Part shown: piece by piece, positions 56,381 to 64,000 of the stretch
How the letters are laid out: each line of letters opens with the position of its first letter
Numbering within the stretch: the stretch's first letter is position 1
DNA from: Paraburkholderia sp.
GTDB lineage: Bacteria > Pseudomonadota > Gammaproteobacteria > Burkholderiales > Burkholderiaceae
DNA length: 64,000 nucleotides
Assembly: GCF_004298475.1 (NCBI RefSeq)
Contig: NZ_SCRP01000002.1
Location: 124,001-188,000, forward strand
Direction: 5' to 3'
Made by a program: the position numbers and the translations under genes
Notes under the pieces: model-generated
Told to the model about the DNA's origin: nothing
Databases searched by the model: none
Seen by the model: the letters and a program-made list of their open reading frames with translations, nothing else

Positions 56381-56409
56381 TTCACGCTCCGTTTTCAACG
56401 GAGCGTGAA
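56381..56409 (-). terminator. 13-bp perfect hairpin after gltX (terminator-like, no U-run)
   Basis: TTCACGCTCCGTT and AACGGAGCGTGAA pair perfectly over a 3-nt loop, 57 bp downstream of the gltX stop. It is highly stable but lacks a U tract, so it may protect the 3' end or need Rho. Confidence 0.55.
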
Positions 56410-56466
56410 TACTACAAGAACTCCTGCGCCAGCGCTAGTGCCGGCGCCGAAAATCTTGAAAAAAGA

Positions 56467-57888
56467 TCAAGCCGATTTCGCGAGACCCCGCTCGATGCGA
56501 CTCACCACCACATCACGGGTGAAGAGCGAGAGCACCGCATCGATGCCGGGCGTATGCGTCGTACCCACCACGAACAGGCGCACCGGCATCGCCAGTTGCG
56601 GCATCTTCAGCTTGTGAGCGGCAAGCGTCGCCTTCATCGCAGCCGAAATGCCCTCCTTCGTCCACTCAGCCGCCTTGAACGCGCCAGCGAGGTCGGCGAG
56701 CGCCGGACGCACGGCGTCCGTGACGTGCTGCGCGAGCGCCCCGTCTTCGGGCTGCGGCTCGCGATAGAACATCTGTGCGCTCTCAGCGATCTCCTTGATC
56801 GTGTTCGCGCGGTCCTTCAGAAGCGTGATCGCGCCTTCGAGCGACGGCCCCTGCGCGAGCGACGCATCATCGATGCCGAGCGCCCCGAAGAACGGCTTCG
56901 CGAGTTGCGCGACACGCGCGCTATCGGCTTCCTTCAGGTAGTGGTTGTTGAGCCAGTCGAGCTTGTTCTGGTCGTACTGCGCCGGCGACTTGCCGAGGTG
57001 CTCGAGATCGAACCACTCGACAAACTGGTCGCGCGAAAACACTTCGGCGTCGCCGTGCGACCAGCCAAGCCGCGCGAGATAGTTCAGCACCGCTTCCGGC
57101 AGATAGCCCGAATCGCGATAGCCCATCACGCTCATCGCGCCGTGGCGCTTGCTCATCTTCTCGCCCTGCTCGTTGAGCACGGTCGGCAGGTGCGCGTAGA
57201 CCGGCGGCTCGGCGCCAAGTGCACGCAGGATGTTGATCTGGCGCGGCGTGTTGTTCACATGGTCGTCGCCGCGGATCACGTGCGTGATCTTCATGTCGAG
57301 GTCGTCGACCACGACGCAGAAGTTGTACGTCGGCGTGCCGTCCGGACGCGCGATCACGAGGTCGTCGAGCTCCTCGTTCGAGATCTCGACGCGGCCCTTC
57401 ACGGCATCGTCCCACGCAACGACGCCCGACAGCGGGTTACGGAAGCGCAGCACCGGCTTCACGCCCTCCGGCGGCGCCGGCAGGACCTTGCCCGGCTCGG
57501 GACGCCACGTGCCGTCGTAGCGCGGCTTCTCGCCCGCAGCGCGCTGGCGCTCGCGCAGCGCGTCCAGTTCTTCCGTCGACATGTAGCACGGATACACGAG
57601 GCCCTGCTCGGCCATCTGCGCGAGCACTTCGCGATAACGGTCCATGCGCTGCATCTGGTAGAACGGGCCTTCGTCGATATCGAGGCCAAGCCACGCCATG
57701 CCTTCGATGATCGCGTCGACCGCTTCGGACGTCGATCGCTCGACGTCGGTGTCCTCGATCCGCAGCACGAATACGCCCTTGTTGTGGCGCGCGAACGCCC
57801 ACGGATAGAGCGCGGAGCGGATGTTGCCGAGGTGGATGAAGCCGGTCGGGCTCGGCGCGAAGCGGGTACGGACAGGAGTCGTGGTCAT
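56467..57888 (-). CDS. gltX: Glutamyl-tRNA synthetase
   Basis: GltX charges tRNA-Glu, including the two tRNA-Glu copies encoded just downstream. The 473-residue class I synthetase has the HIGH-type motif [11 protein letters not shown] (12-22) and KMSKRHG near residue 245. [20 protein letters not shown] is also typical. Start: [10 protein letters not shown]; a Met two codons upstream (MHM) is equally possible. A -10 box lies about 130 bp upstream. Confidence 0.97.
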   Translation of the reverse strand: MTTTPVRTRFAPSPTGFIHLGNIRSALYPWAFARHNKGVFVLRIEDTDVERSTSEAVDAIIEGMAWLGLDIDEGPFYQMQRMDRYREVLAQMAEQGLVYPCYMSTEELDALRERQRAAGEKPRYDGTWRPEPGKVLPAPPEGVKPVLRFRNPLSGVVAWDDAVKGRVEISNEELDDLVIARPDGTPTYNFCVVVDDLDMKITHVIRGDDHVNNTPRQINILRALGAEPPVYAHLPTVLNEQGEKMSKRHGAMSVMGYRDSGYLPEAVLNYLARLGWSHGDAEVFSRDQFVEWFDLEHLGKSPAQYDQNKLDWLNNHYLKEADSARVAQLAKPFFGALGIDDASLAQGPSLEGAITLLKDRANTIKEIAESAQMFYREPQPEDGALAQHVTDAVRPALADLAGAFKAAEWTKEGISAAMKATLAAHKLKMPQLAMPVRLFVVGTTHTPGIDAVLSLFTRDVVVSRIERGLAKSA

Positions 57889-58016
57889 GTGCAATTACTC
57901 GGAGACGGTACGGCCGCGCGACTGCGGTCGGCGACGGTCGGCGGGGTTCGCCAACGGCGCGGCGCGACCCAACGCGACACGCGTGCGAACGAAGAACCGG
58001 GAAAATTCGAGACCGG

Positions 58017-58022
58017 ATTATA
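58017..58022 (-). promoter_or_regulatory. -10 box (TATAAT) for gltX
   Basis: A consensus TATAAT on the minus strand predicts a start near 58010 and a leader of about 120 nt. The -35 region is GC-rich and poor. Confidence 0.5.
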
Positions 58023-58186
58023 CCCGCCGCAGGCGCCTTCGGCCCGGCCTCGGGGCGCGCACACGCCCGGCGCGTGGGGCACGGGCCGCTTTGCCGCACA
58101 TCGCCACCGTGCTCGTATCCTGGGCCGATGCGTGGAGCGCCCCGTGAACCCATACCTATGCCGACACAACGCGTTACAAGCGCATT

Positions 58187-58216
58187 TTGAAAACCGGCGC
58201 GGCAATGCCTTATGAT
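58187..58216 (+). promoter_or_regulatory. Sigma-70 promoter for the patatin-like gene
   Basis: TTGAAA and TATGAT are 18 bp apart, giving a start near 58223 and a leader of about 100 nt. Confidence 0.65.
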
Positions 58217-58326
58217 GTCGGCGCGCCGCATCCATCGCCCGGCGCCGCGGGAAACGCCAGGCGCTGCCCACGCGACCAGATTGCGGCCCACGGACCGTTC
58301 GCGGCGTGTGATCCGGGTGTGATCCT

Positions 58327-59355
58327 GTGATTGCGCGCCCTAACGACAGCCTGTCCGGTGCCGGTTGGAGAACCCGTTTGAAGCCGTTATCGCCCTCTTT
58401 GAGCCGCCGCAGCTTTACACTCGCGGCAGCGTCCACTGTCCTTGCAGCCTGTACGACCGCAGTCACCGAAACCGCCAAAGTCGCTCCGCCCGTGAGCGAG
58501 ACGACGGCCCCGCCGCCAGGCGGCGTAACAAGCGCCGTGCCGCCCGTCGCGCGACCGGCTCGCCCGGTCCGCATCGGCCTCGCGCTCGGCGGCGGCGCAG
58601 CGCGCGGATTTGCGCATATCGGTGTGATCAAGGCGCTGGAAGCGCGCAATATCCACGTCGATGTGGTTTCGGGGACGAGCGCGGGTTCGGTGGTCGCGGC
58701 GCTCTACGCCTCGGGCATGAATGGTTTCGCCCTCAACAAGCTCGCGCTGAAGATGGACGAAGCGTCGATCAGCGACTGGGCCATGCCGTTCAGCACGCGC
58801 GGCTTCCTGCACGGCGTCGCCCTGCAGAATTACCTGAACACGACCCTGCGCAACCGCCCGATCGAAAAGATGGCGAAGCCGCTCGGCATTGTCGCCACCG
58901 ATTTGCACAGCGGCGAGGCGATCCTGTTCCAGCGCGGCAATACCGGCACGGCAGTGCGCGCGTCGTGCAGCCTGCCGTCGATTTTCGAGCCGGTAAAGAT
59001 CGGCGGCCACGAGTATGTCGACGGCGGCCTCGTGAGTCCCGTGCCGGCTGCGTTTGCGCGCAAGATGGGCGCCGACTTCGTGATCGCGGTGGATATCTCG
59101 TCACGCCCGGAAACGGCCCCGACCGTCAGTCAGTTCGACGTGCTGATGCAGACCTTCACGATCATGGGCCAGTCGATCAAGAACTACGAACTTGAGAAAT
59201 ACGCGGACGTGGTGATTCGTCCGGCCCTCAACGCGATGTCGGGCAGCGATTTCGGCCAGCGTAACGCGGCCATTCTCGCGGGTGAGGAAGCGGTAGCGAG
59301 GATGATGCCGGAGCTGGAGCGCAAGATGGCCGCCGTCCACGCCTCGTTTGCCTGA
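58327..59355 (+). CDS. Patatin-like phospholipase, predicted lipoprotein
   Basis: The 342-residue product has the patatin catalytic set: oxyanion loop GLALGGGAARGFAHIG, nucleophile Ser in GTSAGS, and catalytic Asp in YVDGGLVSPVP. The N-terminus ends in LAAC (lipobox) around residue 42, after SRRSFTLAAAS. SRRSF resembles a twin-arginine signal. This points to a lipid-anchored, possibly Tat-exported enzyme. It is RssA/YlbK-like in the patatin core. The start is GTG; a TTG 17 codons later (KPLSPSLSRRSF) would give a shorter signal peptide and is equally sensible. Substrate unknown. Confidence 0.85.
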   Translation: MIARPNDSLSGAGWRTRLKPLSPSLSRRSFTLAAASTVLAACTTAVTETAKVAPPVSETTAPPPGGVTSAVPPVARPARPVRIGLALGGGAARGFAHIGVIKALEARNIHVDVVSGTSAGSVVAALYASGMNGFALNKLALKMDEASISDWAMPFSTRGFLHGVALQNYLNTTLRNRPIEKMAKPLGIVATDLHSGEAILFQRGNTGTAVRASCSLPSIFEPVKIGGHEYVDGGLVSPVPAAFARKMGADFVIAVDISSRPETAPTVSQFDVLMQTFTIMGQSIKNYELEKYADVVIRPALNAMSGSDFGQRNAAILAGEEAVARMMPELERKMAAVHASFA

Positions 59356-59394
59356 GAGAACGCGGGCTACGGCCCGCGCCAACGCAAAAATGGA

Positions 59395-59424
59395 AAAAGC
59401 CTGCTTCAGATGAAGCAGGCTTTT
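59395..59424. terminator. Bidirectional intrinsic terminator
   Basis: AAAAGCCTGCTTC and GAAGCAGGCTTTT form a perfect 13-bp stem with a 4-nt loop and A/T flanks. It separates the convergent patatin and NlpC/P60 genes. Confidence 0.95.
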
Positions 59425-59472
59425 CGAAAACTCAAGCCGCCTGGTTGGGCTTGGCTGCCGCTTGGTTGCCGC

Positions 59473-60162
59473 TTAGTTGCCGCCAGAATTGCCGCTGAGC
59501 TGAACGCTCACGCGCTGCTTGAGGTCCTGCTGCTGTTGCGGCGTGAACGACGCTTCGATGCGGCGGGCGCCGGTGAAGCGCTTTTCCCAATAGCCGTCGT
59601 CGAGATCGTCAACGCGGATCGTGCTGCCGGTGGACGGCGAATGCACGAACTTGTTGTCGCCGATATAGATGCCGACGTGCGAGAAGGTGCGGCGCATCGT
59701 GTTGAAGAACACGAGATCGCCCGGCTTGAGATTTCTCATGCTGACTTTCTCGCCAACACGGCTCATCTCTTCTGCGCGGCGCGGCAGCGACATGCCGAGC
59801 GTGTCCTGGAACACGTAGCGCACGAAGCCGCTACAGTCGAGGCCCGAATCCGGGGTGCTGCCACCCCAGCGATAACGGACGCCGATCATGTTCAGTGCGC
59901 CCACAACGACGTCGCCCGCCTTGCCGGCCATGCCGGAGAGGAACGATCGGGCGCCGCTGCCAGCCGTAGCCGGGGTCGCGTGTTCAGTGGAGAGGGATTG
60001 CGTAGCCTGGGCGTTCGCCGCAATGCTGGGCGAACCGGAGACATCCTGGGTAGAGCTGCCTACTTCGTCGGCGAAAGCGCCGGGCGCCGCGGCCACCAGT
60101 ATGCCGATGAACATCCCGGCGACGACGCGCGCGCAAGCCTGGGTCAAGGATCGGTACTGCAT
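59473..60162 (-). CDS. NlpC/P60 family peptidoglycan endopeptidase
   Basis: The 229-residue protein starts MQYRSLTQACARVVAGMFIG, a Sec signal peptide ending near AFA (residue 31). A Ser/Thr/Ala-rich linker follows. The C40 peptidase domain has catalytic Cys in DSGLDCSGFVRYVF and His in FSHVGIYIGDNKFVH. The third polar residue follows in that strand. Such enzymes cut the D-Glu-DAP bond of peptidoglycan stem peptides. The ORF extends 27 codons upstream (MTRKYLLASIVQSFFL), but the promoter lies within that extension, so the internal Met is preferred. Confidence 0.88.
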   Translation of the reverse strand: MQYRSLTQACARVVAGMFIGILVAAAPGAFADEVGSSTQDVSGSPSIAANAQATQSLSTEHATPATAGSGARSFLSGMAGKAGDVVVGALNMIGVRYRWGGSTPDSGLDCSGFVRYVFQDTLGMSLPRRAEEMSRVGEKVSMRNLKPGDLVFFNTMRRTFSHVGIYIGDNKFVHSPSTGSTIRVDDLDDGYWEKRFTGARRIEASFTPQQQQDLKQRVSVQLSGNSGGN

Positions 60163-60214
60163 TGTTCGGTAGAAAATGCCCACGAAACAGGGGGTTAGAA
60201 AAAAACTCTGGACG

Positions 60215-60243
60215 ATACTAGCCAGTAAGTATTTGCGTGTCAA
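60215..60243 (-). promoter_or_regulatory. Consensus-like promoter for the NlpC/P60 gene
   Basis: On the minus strand TTGACA and TAGTAT are 17 bp apart. This is the best sigma-70 promoter in the window. It shows the peptidase gene has its own promoter after yejF. A small hairpin, GCGCAG/CTGCGC (60283-60298), lies in the same gap. Confidence 0.85.
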
Positions 60244-60303
60244 AACAAATAGAAAAAAACAATCGCAATAACCACATCATTGGCGCAGGTTTCTGCGCAT
60301 TCG

Positions 60304-61929
60304 TCATCGCGACAGCGCCGCTTTCAATAACTTCTGCGTGTAAGGATGAGCCGGCTCGCCGAAGATCCGATCGACGTCCCCTGCCTCCACAATCGCCCCG
60401 TTTTGCATCACTGCGACCCGGTGCGCCATCGCGCCGATCACCTCGAGATCGTGGCTGATGAACACATAGCCGAGGTTGTATTTTCGTTGCAAATCCGTCA
60501 ACAATCGCAACACCTGTTGCTGAATCGAAACGTCGAGCGCGCTGGTCGGCTCATCGAGCACGATCACGCGCGGCTCGAGCACAAGCGTGCGGGCGATGGC
60601 GATACGCTGGCGCTGCCCGTCCGAGAATTCGTGTGGATAGCGTTGCAATGCCGTGCGGTCGAGCCCGACTTCGCGCAACGTCGCAACGATGCGTTTGCGG
60701 CGCTCCTCGCCGCCAAGATCGGGCCGATGCAGCGCGAGCCCTTCGCCGACGATGCGCTCGATGGTCTGCCGAGGCGAAAGCGAACTGAATGGATCCTGAA
60801 AGACAACCTGCAGATGCGAGCGCAACGAAAGTTTTTCGCGCCCCAGATAACTTTTGAGCAGTTTGCCCTGGAACTCAATCTGGCCTGCGGCAGTTCGTTG
60901 CAGGCCCAACATTGCCATCGCAAGGGTCGACTTGCCGGACCCGGACTCGCCGACGATGCCGAGCGTCTCGCCCTGGCGCACCGAAACGGTTGCGTCGTTC
61001 ACGGCCCGAAAGCGTCCCTTGTGCCACCAGCCCTTGAAGCCGGGCAACCGGGTCGGGAAGTCCACGACGACGCCCTTCGCCTCCAGCAGCACCGGCGCGA
61101 TGGGCAGCACGGGCACGACGTTGCGCTCGGGCCGGCTCGCGATCAGCCGCTGCGTGTACGGATGTTGTGGCGCTTCGAAAATCTGCTCGACGGTGCCGGT
61201 CTCCACGAGCTTGCCGTGCTCCATCACCGCGACACGCTGTGCAAAGCGGCGCACGAGGTTCAGATCATGCGTGATGAGCAGCACCGACATGCCGCCGCCG
61301 GGTTTCTCCGCTTCTTCACGCTGCAGTTCGAGCAGCAATTCGACGATCTGGCCGCGAATCGTCACGTCGAGCGCCGTGGTCGGTTCGTCTGCGAGCAAGA
61401 GGCGCGGCCGGCACGCGAGCGCCATGGCAATCATCACGCGCTGGCGCTGGCCGCCCGACAACTGGTGCGGGTAATCGAAAATGCGCCTGCGCGGCTCCGG
61501 AATGCCCGTGCGTTCGAGCAACCCGATCGCGCGCCCGTAAGCCTCCTTCTTCGTCACGCCGTCGTGCAGCACGATCGTCTCCGCGATCTGCTCGCCGATC
61601 GTATAGAGCGGATTGAGCGCCGACATCGGCTCCTGGAAGATCATCGCAATGTCGCTGCCGCGCAGCCCGCGCATCGCGCGCTCGCTCTTCACGAGCAGAT
61701 CTTCGCCGTCGAAGCGGATCGACCCCGTCACCTGCGCGTCGCGCAGCAGCCGAAGGATCGCGAGCGCCGTCACGGTCTTGCCCGACCCCGATTCGCCGAC
61801 CAGCGCCACACGTTGATCGCGTCCGATCTCCAACGCGATGTCGTCGACGGCGACCGTGTCGTTAAACCGCACGCTCAAGCCCTCGATCGCGAGCAGCGGC
61901 GTGCCGGATTCCTGCCCAGGCGCGCTCAC
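60304..61929 (-). CDS. yejF: Fused ATPase of peptide ABC importer (YejF-type)
   Basis: The 541-residue protein has two complete nucleotide-binding domains. Domain 1 has [18 protein letters not shown] and [15 protein letters not shown]; domain 2 has [17 protein letters not shown] and [15 protein letters not shown]. The second signature has Asp in place of the usual first Gly. Each domain ends in [12 protein letters not shown] or [11 protein letters not shown]. It starts at GTG overlapping the yejE stop by 4 bp (GTGA), with GGAGGC upstream. It powers oligopeptide, microcin C-type or muropeptide uptake with YejB and YejE. Confidence 0.92.
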   Translation of the reverse strand: MSAPGQESGTPLLAIEGLSVRFNDTVAVDDIALEIGRDQRVALVGESGSGKTVTALAILRLLRDAQVTGSIRFDGEDLLVKSERAMRGLRGSDIAMIFQEPMSALNPLYTIGEQIAETIVLHDGVTKKEAYGRAIGLLERTGIPEPRRRIFDYPHQLSGGQRQRVMIAMALACRPRLLLADEPTTALDVTIRGQIVELLLELQREEAEKPGGGMSVLLITHDLNLVRRFAQRVAVMEHGKLVETGTVEQIFEAPQHPYTQRLIASRPERNVVPVLPIAPVLLEAKGVVVDFPTRLPGFKGWWHKGRFRAVNDATVSVRQGETLGIVGESGSGKSTLAMAMLGLQRTAAGQIEFQGKLLKSYLGREKLSLRSHLQVVFQDPFSSLSPRQTIERIVGEGLALHRPDLGGEERRKRIVATLREVGLDRTALQRYPHEFSDGQRQRIAIARTLVLEPRVIVLDEPTSALDVSIQQQVLRLLTDLQRKYNLGYVFISHDLEVIGAMAHRVAVMQNGAIVEAGDVDRIFGEPAHPYTQKLLKAALSR

Positions 61930-63032
61930 TGATTGCCTCCGGCCTTCATCGCATCGGAGATGCGCGTGTCGAGCGCATTGCGCAGCGCGTCGCCCATGAA
62001 CGTGAGCAGCAGCAGCGTCACGACCAGCACGCCGAACGTCGACATCGAAATCCACCACGCGTCCAGATTGCCCTTGCCCTGCGCAAGCAGTTCACCGAGG
62101 CTCGGTGTCGGCGGCGGCACGCCGAGGCCGAGAAAATCGAGGCTCGTGAGCGCGAGGATCGAGCCGCTCATGCGAAACGGCAGGAACGTGATGACCGGCG
62201 TGAGGCTGTTGGGCAGCACGTGGCGCCAGATGATCTGCCAGTTCGAGAGGCCCATCGCGCGTGCTGCGAGCACGTAATCCTGATTGCGGTTGCGCAGGAA
62301 TTCGGCGCGCACGTAGTCGGAGAGTCCGATCCAGCCGAACAGCGACAACAAAATGATCAGCAGGATGAAACCCGGCTCGAAAATCGACGCGAAGATGATC
62401 AGCAGATACAGCTCGGGCATCGCGCTCCAGATTTCGATGAGCCGCTGCCCGACGATATCGACCTTGCCGCCGAAGTACCCCTGCACGGCGCCCGCGAGCA
62501 CGCCGATGATCGTGCCGATCGCGGTCAGCACGAGCGCGAACTCCACCGAGACGCGAAAACCGTAGACCAGCCGCGCGAAAAGGTCGCGGCCGCTCGCGTC
62601 GGTGCCGAGCCAGTTCTGCCGCGACGGCGGCGCCGGATTCGGCACCTTCGAGAAGTAGTTGAGCGTGTCGTAGTAGTACGGATTCGGCGGATAGATCGCG
62701 AAGTTGCCGGGCGCATCGAAGCGATGGCGGATATACGGATCGAGATAATCGGCGGGGGTCGGGAAATCGCCGCCGAACGTGGTCTCGGGATACGCCTTGA
62801 AGAGCGGGAAATACAGGTGAGCGTCGTAGCGCACGACCAGTGGCTTGTCGTTGCTCCAGAGCGGGCCCGCGAGGCTCGCCGCGAACGCGACGAGAAACAC
62901 GATCAGGCTCCAGTAGCCGAGCCGCTGCTGCCGAAAACGCGCCCAGACGCGCGAGGCCGGCGTGGGTGACTTGAAAGCGCGCACGGACTCGGTGCGCAAT
63001 GCCGATTCTGCGCCGGAACGGACTCGGTTCAA
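61926..63032 (-). CDS. yejE: Peptide ABC transporter permease (YejE-type)
   Basis: The 368-residue inner-membrane permease has an N-terminal basic segment and membrane span (GYWSLIVFLVAFAASL). A long periplasmic insert (about 60-140) is typical of YejE. The BPD permease core has an EAA-type loop (YVLAARAMGLSNWQIIWRH). The start is TTG (Met, then NRVRSG), 1 bp after the yejB stop; no ATG or GTG nearby fits better. Its end overlaps yejF. Confidence 0.92.
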   Translation of the reverse strand: MNRVRSGAESALRTESVRAFKSPTPASRVWARFRQQRLGYWSLIVFLVAFAASLAGPLWSNDKPLVVRYDAHLYFPLFKAYPETTFGGDFPTPADYLDPYIRHRFDAPGNFAIYPPNPYYYDTLNYFSKVPNPAPPSRQNWLGTDASGRDLFARLVYGFRVSVEFALVLTAIGTIIGVLAGAVQGYFGGKVDIVGQRLIEIWSAMPELYLLIIFASIFEPGFILLIILLSLFGWIGLSDYVRAEFLRNRNQDYVLAARAMGLSNWQIIWRHVLPNSLTPVITFLPFRMSGSILALTSLDFLGLGVPPPTPSLGELLAQGKGNLDAWWISMSTFGVLVVTLLLLTFMGDALRNALDTRISDAMKAGGNQ

Positions 63033-63033
63033 C

Positions 63034-64000
63034 TCAGCGCTCCAGTTGTTCGAATTGGATGCGGGGATCGACCCACACGTAGCAGAGATCGGAGATCAGT
63101 TTCGTCAGCAGTCCGATCAATGTGAAGAGATAAAGCGTGCCGAGCACGACGGGATAGTCGCGCCGCACCACCGACTCGTACGAAAGCAGCCCGAGGCCGT
63201 CGAGCGAAAAGAGCGTCTCGATCAGCAGGCTGCCCGTGAAGAACGCGCCGATAAACGCCGCGGGAAACCCCACCACGAGCGGCAGCAACGCATTGCGGAA
63301 GACGTGCTTCCAGAGCACGGTGCGCTCGGAGAGGCCTTTCGCGCGCGCGGTGAGCACATATTGACGGCGGATCTCTTCGAGGAACGCGTTCTTCGTGAGC
63401 ATGGTCGTCACGGCAAAACTGCCGACCACCGACGCCGTCACGGGCAGCGTGATGTGCCACAGGTAGTCGAGGATCTTGCCGCCCCACGACAGCGTGTCCC
63501 AGTTGTCGGACGTGAGGTTGCGCAACGGAAACAACTGCAGGAATGTGCCGCCGCCAAACAGCACGAGCAGCAGCACGCCGAGCACGAAACCCGGAATCGC
63601 ATAGCCGATCAGCACGACGAGGCTCGTGACGAGATCGAAGCGCGAGCCGTTGCGCACCGCTTTCGCGATGCCCAACGGCACCGATATCAGATACGTGAGG
63701 AAGAAGGTCCATAACCCGATGCTGATCGACACCGGCAGCTTCGAAACGATCAGCGACCACACGCTCTGGTGATGGAAATAGCTCTGCCCGAGATCGAAGC
63801 GAGCGAAACGCCGGAGCATCAGGAAATAGCGTTCGAGCGGGGGCTTGTCGAAGCCGTAGAGCGCCTTGAGCTGCGCGATCTGCTGCGCATCGACGCCCGA
63901 GTGCGCGCGCATGCCGAACGGCATGCCCTGCTCGGCGCCGCGGCGCAGTTCCCGCACCGCCTGCTCGACGGGGCCGCCCGGCACAAACTGAATCACGGCG
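63034..64000 (-). CDS. yejB: Peptide ABC transporter permease (YejB-type), N-terminus beyond window edge
   Basis: About 321 residues are visible; the first ~30 are off the right edge. VIQFVPGGPVEQAVRELRRG near the edge is the conserved N-terminal region of YejB, so the GTG at 63996 is an internal Val, not the start. The EAA loop YVLTARAKGLSERTVLWKH and the C-terminal YPVVLGTLYLFTLIGLLTKL confirm a BPD permease. yejA (binding protein) is expected further upstream but is not in the window. Confidence 0.92.
   Translation of the reverse strand, partial: AVIQFVPGGPVEQAVRELRRGAEQGMPFGMRAHSGVDAQQIAQLKALYGFDKPPLERYFLMLRRFARFDLGQSYFHHQSVWSLIVSKLPVSISIGLWTFFLTYLISVPLGIAKAVRNGSRFDLVTSLVVLIGYAIPGFVLGVLLLVLFGGGTFLQLFPLRNLTSDNWDTLSWGGKILDYLWHITLPVTASVVGSFAVTTMLTKNAFLEEIRRQYVLTARAKGLSERTVLWKHVFRNALLPLVVGFPAAFIGAFFTGSLLIETLFSLDGLGLLSYESVVRRDYPVVLGTLYLFTLIGLLTKLISDLCYVWVDPRIQFEQLER

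Larger units (their letters stand above)
57889..58326. other. Divergent intergenic region between gltX and the patatin gene
   Basis: The 438-bp GC-rich region contains the gltX -10 box (58017-58022) and the patatin promoter (58187-58216). No further gene is supported on either strand. Confidence 0.6.

Noticed and set aside
63994..63996. GTG as the start of YejB
   Set aside because: The sequence continues upstream in the family (a hydrophobic segment precedes IQFVPGGPVE), so this is an internal Val and the gene is cut by the window edge.

Overview
The window is a GC-rich bacterial chromosome segment with dense housekeeping genes. Protein sequences, gene order and codon bias fit the Burkholderia/Paraburkholderia/Caballeronia group (Betaproteobacteria, Burkholderiales). 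Markers of that group are the rpsB-tsf-pyrH-frr-uppS-cdsA-dxr-rseP-bamA block, the smc-zipA-ligA-def block and the dapC-dapD-yffB-dapE-prmB block. I see no prophage, insertion sequence, integron or CRISPR array. The accessory content is small: a broken dehalogenase gene, several tandem repeats and a small orphan gene. This assignment is inference; no search was run.

Layout. 1-9942 (minus): translation and envelope operon from rpsB through tsf, pyrH, frr, uppS, cdsA, dxr and rseP to bamA, which runs off the left edge. 10375-15990 (plus): map, glnD and a 23S rRNA pseudouridine synthase with a long repetitive N-terminus. 16083-25113 (minus): a DMT transporter, then smc, zipA, ligA and def. 25471-30110 (plus): lysine/peptidoglycan genes dapC, dapD, yffB, dapE, then prmB. 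30343-35558: cls, gpx (minus), an ABC-F ATPase and a CoA-transferase/racemase. 35614-38540 (minus): alr, radA and a small orphan. 38759-40946 (plus): lplT and thiD. 40977-44407 (minus): overlapping tsaB-rimI-udg-DUF1853. 44582-47066 (plus): an acyl-CoA-binding protein and an RhlE-type RNA helicase. 47473-52876: glyoxylate shunt locus with aceA, uspA (minus), a LysR regulator (minus), a deleted HAD gene and aceB. 53035-55284: rraA (minus), an AraC regulator with a repeat tail, and a GNAT acetyltransferase (minus). 55459-56229: five tRNA genes (minus). 56467-64000: gltX (minus), a patatin lipoprotein, an NlpC/P60 peptidase (minus) and yejF-yejE-yejB (minus), the last cut by the right edge.

How the parts work together. 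Several blocks converge on envelope building. uppS, dxr, cdsA, rseP and bamA supply lipid carriers, phospholipids and outer-membrane assembly. The dap genes and alr supply peptidoglycan precursors. cls and lplT handle phospholipids. NlpC/P60 and YejBEF may recover muropeptides. aceA and aceB together form the complete glyoxylate bypass, with a LysR gene divergent from the aceB arm.

The observations most worth a second look are: a 22-base dyad over the dapC promoter; competing hairpins in the helicase leader; the 13 x 42-bp in-frame repeat in the pseudouridine synthase; the 9-bp repeat at the end of the AraC gene; the nuclease-like DUF1853 gene coupled to a uracil-DNA glycosylase; and an in-frame internal deletion in the HAD gene ahead of aceB. 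I did not find a clearly new multi-gene system.
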